Assembly (NCBI GenBank): GCA_018292915.2
Contig: JACVVK020000293.1
Location: forward strand, 475,001-539,000
Source of the DNA: Batillaria attramentaria
Lineage: Eukaryota; Mollusca; Gastropoda; Batillariidae
Reading direction: 5' to 3'
Length of the DNA: 64,000 bases
The notes beneath the pieces were generated by a model, which saw only the letters and a program-made list of their open reading frames with translations, was not told the origin of the DNA and did not search any database. Below are positions 62,514 to 64,000 of the stretch, piece after piece. Position 1 is the stretch's first letter; each line of letters begins with the position of its first letter. The translations under genes were made by a program, and so were the position numbers.

Positions 62514-64000
62514 TGTGTGTGTGTGTGTGTGTGTGTGTCCAGAAAACTTTAACGTTGTCATTTTCTCAGAATCTACAAACAGCAGAGGCACCAAACTTGG
62601 CATGCTGATAGACAACCGCAAGACCTTTCAAAACGTATCATTTTGAATGACCTTGACTCAAGGCCAAGGTCACTAAAGCTCTCTGTTTGAAAATTTTACA
62701 TCGGCATTTCCTCGTAATCTACAAACACCAGAGGTTTTAAACTTTGTATGATGATAGACATCCATAAGAACTTTACAGATATACATGTGTTCAGTGGCCT
62801 TGTGGCAAGGTCAAGGCCGTACAAGCTATTTTGGTGAAACCTTAACATTGGCATTTTCTCGGAAACAACAAACAGCAGAGGTGCCAAACCTGGCGTGCTG
62901 CTAGACAGTGATAAGACCTATGCATGCATACCATCTTAAATGACCTTGACTCAAGGTCAAGGTCATTAAAACAGTCTGTTGGGAAATTTTATATTTGCAT
63001 TTTCTCAGAATCTAGAAGGATCAGAAGCCTCAAACTATGTGTGATGATTGTCATTGGCAGCACCTTTACAGACATACCTGTGTTCAGTGACTTTTAGTCA
63101 AGGTCAAGGCCATGCAAGCCTTTTTTTGGAAACTTTAACCTGGCATTTTGTCCAGAACAACAAACAGTAGAGGCACCAAACGAAGTATGATGATAGACAG
63201 CAATGAGACCTACCTTTCTGAATGACCTTGACCTGTGTCACAAGGGAGCCGTGGAGGCTTCTGCCTCTCTAGTTTTTGTAACTTTGCAGAAAAGTGAATA
63301 ATGTACTGTATGTAATTTTTGGATGTTTTGACTCCATTTGACCCACTACCAGACTTTTTAATCATGATGATGGTCTCATGAGGGGCAGAAAAAAATCCAT
63401 GCACAGCACAGGTGAGAGCGAAGTGAAAGCTGATAAAAAGGAACTGAGAAAAACAGGAGTGACAGATGCTTCAAGTTATCCTTAAAAAGTATTTTGGCCT
63501 GTTGCTGATATATGACCTTTGAAATGCTGAAAGAGCATGACTTGTTCACTTCACTTCTGCCATTTTAGAAAATACCCCAAGCAGAGGAACTAATTATGTA
63601 TATACATCTTCATTACCTAAGTCAGCATTAGAAGCTGCTCAGGTTAGATCTAAGAATGTTTTCTTTTCGTACAGGGACGACATCGAGGGAGGGTTAGGCG
63701 ACATGCATTCAAAATGGATGTCAGTTTTAATGTTTTAACAATAACTGTCCATCAGATGTAGTTACTGTGTATATACTGCAATGCAATCATACAAATCACA
63801 CTGTGTAAAGTGCTGAAGGGTCTGCGACATGGACAGTCCAGTGTGTTTGCTCCAGATTTCAGTCTATGCAGGTTCTAACCTCTGACGATGGTTCTTTGTT
63901 GTTTTCACAGGGAGCTCCAAACAAGAGATCTATTTCATGGCGCTCATCGACGTCCTGACCAAATACGGCATGAAAAAACGCACAGCGCAGGCTGCGAAAG
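27544..64000 (+). CDS. PIP4K2: phosphatidylinositol 5-phosphate 4-kinase type 2 (3' end outside window)
   Basis: Phosphorylates PI(5)P at position 4 to give PI(4,5)P2. Nine coding exons: 27544-27663, 51094-51191, 51844-51940, 52706-52855, 53808-53954, 59346-59384, 60726-60839, 62091-62397 and 63911-64000 (continues). They join in frame to 387 residues (human PIP4K2A 406 in full). Landmarks: [20 protein letters not shown] (21-40); [20 protein letters not shown] and [10 protein letters not shown], typical of type 2 kinases; K136 in FFIKT, probable ATP-contacting lysine; DLKGST at the exon 5/6 join; D264 in [12 protein letters not shown]. Then an acidic loop and VPTPPDSP. The TPPDSP tail and [10 protein letters not shown] fit PIP4K, not PIP5K. 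The decisive activation-loop residue lies beyond the window. The acidic insert (35-66 of exon 8) is longer and more Glu-rich than in human PIP4K2A. The start is the first ATG in frame; 5' of it the frame has no ATG. Confidence 0.95.
27664..30986. other. PIP4K2 intron 1, left part
   Basis: No exon is supported. It holds a (CA)n tract at 30040-30112, a short C-run plus (CA)n near 29404-29440 and an (AT)n patch near 30411-30426. A 77-codon frame at 28969-29202 has no recognisable content. Confidence 0.5.
34117..36025 (+). pseudogene. transposase remnant (Kolobok-like), catalytic core missing, frameshifted
   Basis: Three or four splice-bounded blocks. 34129-34218 encodes a basic-acidic linker ending [17 protein letters not shown]. 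34711-34890 encodes [20 protein letters not shown] followed by [19 protein letters not shown] and QSPIILG, which fits the region just before the first catalytic Asp in a repeat-borne transposase family common in invertebrate and fish genomes. 35231-35382 starts with [18 protein letters not shown] in one frame and continues [17 protein letters not shown] in the next, a frameshift. 35863-36025 reads [11 protein letters not shown], then, one frame over, [20 protein letters not shown] and [12 protein letters not shown]. The DDE-bearing part expected between 34890 and 35231 is absent. Family naming is from memory of such sequences. Confidence 0.6.
37434..38174 (-). pseudogene. P2X7 intracellular ('ballast') domain-like gene remnant
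   Basis: Two splice-bounded blocks on the minus strand, about 38174-37922 and 37689-37434. The second reads [20 protein letters not shown], then [20 protein letters not shown] and RRVIPTC, where the frame breaks. One frame over it continues [20 protein letters not shown] and stops. YRQFxxWxHG, RRVIPSC, IRxxYP and YTGF are the hallmark run of the zinc-binding C-terminal domain of P2X7 and its many invertebrate relatives. The first block has [17 protein letters not shown] and, after a further shift, [11 protein letters not shown], which fits the family's WCxCGxC...MPTxxExxCC zinc ligands. There are at least two frame breaks and in-frame stops. There is no channel part, so this is not a P2X receptor. 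It lies inside the TTAA-flanked element, convergent with the transposase remnant. Confidence 0.65.
38500..38609 (-). pseudogene. splice-bounded segment upstream of the ballast-like remnant
   Basis: The minus strand has an acceptor (ACTTGTAG) before 38609 and a donor (GTAAGA) after 38500. One frame is open throughout and reads [20 protein letters not shown], then [17 protein letters not shown], a helix-like, protein-like composition. Another frame is also open, so phase is uncertain. Probably an earlier exon of the same decayed gene. A further candidate exon ends at a donor at 39144 (upstream reading [20 protein letters not shown]). Confidence 0.4.
38828..38881. repeat. (CA)n microsatellite
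   Basis: About 27 CA units inside the TTAA-flanked element, directly visible. Confidence 0.97.
41875..41955. repeat. (CG)n-(CA)n microsatellite
   Basis: A short CGCGCGCG run joined to about 37 CA units. Confidence 0.97.
43740..43924. repeat. (GT)n-(CT)n-(GC)n-(AC)n compound inverted tract
   Basis: (GT)n at 43740-43804, (CT)n at 43805-43831, ATGCGCGCGCGCGCAT near 43833-43848 and (AC)n at 43849-43924. The outer GT and AC arms are mutually complementary, so the whole 185 bp can fold on itself around the alternating GC centre. Confidence 0.95.
44955..45330. repeat. degenerate tandem repeat, unit about 75 bp
   Basis: Recurring phrases GTCAGAAATTCARGTCTTT, TGTRATTCCACARTAAAA and TGTTGTGCCTCATTYGCT appear four or five times in the same order and orientation with much divergence. 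Confidence 0.65.
46448..46856. mobile_element. 409-bp MITE with CAGGGTCCATACAGG ends
   Basis: Terminal inverted repeat CAGGGTCCATACAGGT / ACCTGTATGGACCCTG, flanked by TTTTAG on both sides (46442-46447, 46857-46862). The interior is packed with AAAAGTCATGGAA variants. Same family as 11437-11801 by its ends and by the style of internal repetition. Confidence 0.85.
48056..48185. repeat. complex inverted repeat
   Basis: AACTGGCCTAGTCCAGTTTC and TACCCGGGTAGA near 48127-48171 face TAGAAACTGGCCTAGGCCAG at 48090-48109. GGCCAGGGG recurs, and TAGATTC flanks the core. Several nested fold-backs are possible. No TSD was found. Confidence 0.6.
49070..49215 (+). mobile_element. degenerate SINE-like repeat
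   Basis: A tRNA-like head (GAGCTGGTTGGTCGTTGGAC, then CTTCGATTCTC as B-box-like) is followed by a tail with GGGAAAGGACGCTAAAACCC, comparable to the GGACGTTAAAC tail of the SINE at 60926-61098. Confidence 0.5.
49639..49881. repeat. 21-bp perfect inverted repeat, 243 bp span
   Basis: AACTCTGTCACAGTTGCAGAG at 49639-49659 returns as its exact reverse complement at 49861-49881. It may be the ends of a small MITE or a stem. GACTGTGC occurs near both arms. No clear TSD. Confidence 0.8.
50040..50760. repeat. degenerate tandem repeat, unit about 190 bp
   Basis: Four diverged copies of one order: AAATTCATGCTCATTTGTC, then AAGTTTCAGTTGTCTTTG, then GATTAGAGGGCA and GGCAGGAAGGTTC. Two copies are interrupted by T/G homopolymers (near 50410-50452 and 50694-50757). 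Confidence 0.6.
52061..52395. mobile_element. TTAA-flanked MITE, copy 2
   Basis: Left TTAA at 52057-52060, ends ATGGGCTAATG and AAATAGCCCAT; the right flank CTAA is one change from TTAA. The body is collinear with 21922-22248, including AGTCGTAGAATTTGAATGTT. It lies in PIP4K2 intron 3. Confidence 0.8.
54454..54529. repeat. (GT)n microsatellite
   Basis: About 38 GT units in PIP4K2 intron 5. Confidence 0.97.
55120..55378. repeat. compound (GT)n/(GA)n/(AT)n cluster
   Basis: (GT)n at 55120-55198 is followed by GA runs, a GCGCGCG patch, a short (AT)n and another (GT)n at 55339-55378, all in PIP4K2 intron 5. Confidence 0.95.
56571..56702. repeat. (CA)n-(TCAC)n-(CT)n tract
   Basis: Tetranucleotide array with about 20 TCAC units at 56585-56666, entered through (CA)n and left through (CT)n. 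Confidence 0.97.
57441..57680 (+). mobile_element. tRNA-derived SINE, + orientation
   Basis: The head has TGTAGTGTAGTGGTAGTGGA (A-box-like) and GGGTTCGAGTCCCAGCC (B-box-like). A non-tRNA body of about 170 bp follows, ending near CACGGGCC. It differs in body from the 60926 family. Inside PIP4K2 intron 5. Confidence 0.7.
57700..57900 (-). repeat. dispersed repeat, copy 2
   Basis: Reverse-complement relative of 18490-18625, sharing the CAATTTTTGTCATGCATGAT order. Family unknown. Confidence 0.55.
58259..58297. repeat. (GT)n microsatellite
   Basis: A GT tract of about 36 bp in PIP4K2 intron 5. Confidence 0.95.
58989..59103. repeat. tandem duplication of about 51 bp with (CAT)n
   Basis: TTCTTGTAGCGATATAGATA followed by CAAATGGCCAATCATCATC occurs twice in succession, each ending in a (CAT)n run. 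Confidence 0.9.
60127..60268 (+). mobile_element. SINE copy, 5' end diverged
   Basis: Carries CTCGGGTCGCGAGTTCGAAT, then CCAAATATTTGTGCTGGC and the GGACGTTAAACCCCCAAAC tail. Same family as 60926-61098, lacking a clear A-box part. Confidence 0.8.
60569..60640. repeat. (GT)n microsatellite
   Basis: About 36 GT units just upstream of PIP4K2 exon 7. Confidence 0.97.
60926..61098 (+). mobile_element. tRNA-derived SINE, best-preserved copy
   Basis: The head GGGGAGCCGGGATAGCCAAA with TGGTAGAGCG (A-box region) is followed by GAGTTCGAATCCTGG (B-box). Then come the body with CCAAATATTTGTGCTGGCC and TTTGATATCACCC, and the tail GGACGTTAAACTCCCAAAC. Copies are at 852-1034 (-), 60127-60268 (+), and in worse shape at 19232-19440 (-). 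It lies 86 bases after PIP4K2 exon 7. Confidence 0.88.
62442..63250. mobile_element. pearl-like element: inverted ends around a 146-bp tandem core
   Basis: The ends GGCTCCCTTGTG and CACAAGGGAGCC are perfect inverted repeats of 12 bp. Between them five diverged units start at about 62558, 62705, 62850, 62998 and 63143, marked by CATTTTCTCAGAATCTACAA or a variant, so the period is 145-148 bp. Units seem to alternate between two types. The arrangement (inverted ends, optional CTGT microsatellite near the left end at 62488-62516, tandem core) is that of the 'pearl' elements described from bivalves. No TSD identified. Inside PIP4K2 intron 8, 45 bases after exon 8. Confidence 0.7.

Noticed and set aside
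1..64000. CRISPR arrays, operons or bacterial signals
   Set aside because: Tandem repeats here lack the spacer structure of CRISPR, and the intron-split genes show a eukaryotic genome.

Overview
The window is nuclear DNA of a metazoan. Three conserved animal genes are split by many GT-AG introns, and there are long (CA/GT)n microsatellites, tRNA-derived SINEs and many small inverted-repeat elements. Pearl-like tandem-core elements, the SINE types and the overall texture suggest a mollusc, most likely a gastropod. That placement is inference; no marker gene fixes it.

Layout. 1-2.7 kb: the last coding exon of an unrecognised gene that enters from the left. 5.2-6.7 kb: a nest of small repeats (a duplicated 149-bp block, a hAT-like MITE and a perfect 96-bp palindrome). 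7.3-11.4 kb (+): complete six-exon B4GALT7, the Golgi galactosyltransferase I of the glycosaminoglycan linker. 16.6-23.7 kb (-): complete 12-coding-exon CPVL-like serine carboxypeptidase, convergent with B4GALT7; one of its introns holds a TTAA-flanked MITE and a gag-like fragment. 27.5-64.0 kb (+): PIP4K2 (phosphatidylinositol 5-phosphate 4-kinase), nine exons seen, last codons beyond the right edge, roughly head-to-head with CPVL. PIP4K2 intron 1 is 23.4 kb and holds most of the repeats.

The most unusual object is in that intron. At 30987-39445 a segment of about 8.5 kb is bounded by TTAA on both sides and by imperfect terminal inverted repeats (AGGCCCTATA / AGGCTCTATA). It carries two convergent, intron-split, frame-damaged genes. 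On the + strand are remnants of a transposase of the kind I associate with TTAA-targeting Kolobok-like elements, with the catalytic core apparently lost. On the - strand is a relative of the cysteine-rich intracellular 'ballast' domain of P2X7 receptors. I read it as a dead two-gene DNA transposon. Two MITE copies (21922-22248 and 52061-52395) and the palindrome at 6402-6485 are also flanked by TTAA, so TTAA-targeting elements have been active here more than once.

The three host genes belong to unrelated pathways: proteoglycan synthesis, lysosomal/secretory proteolysis and phosphoinositide signalling. Nothing suggests an operon or shared function. Exon boundaries were set by eye from splice sites, reading-frame continuity and remembered family sequence. 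For the three host genes every join keeps frame.
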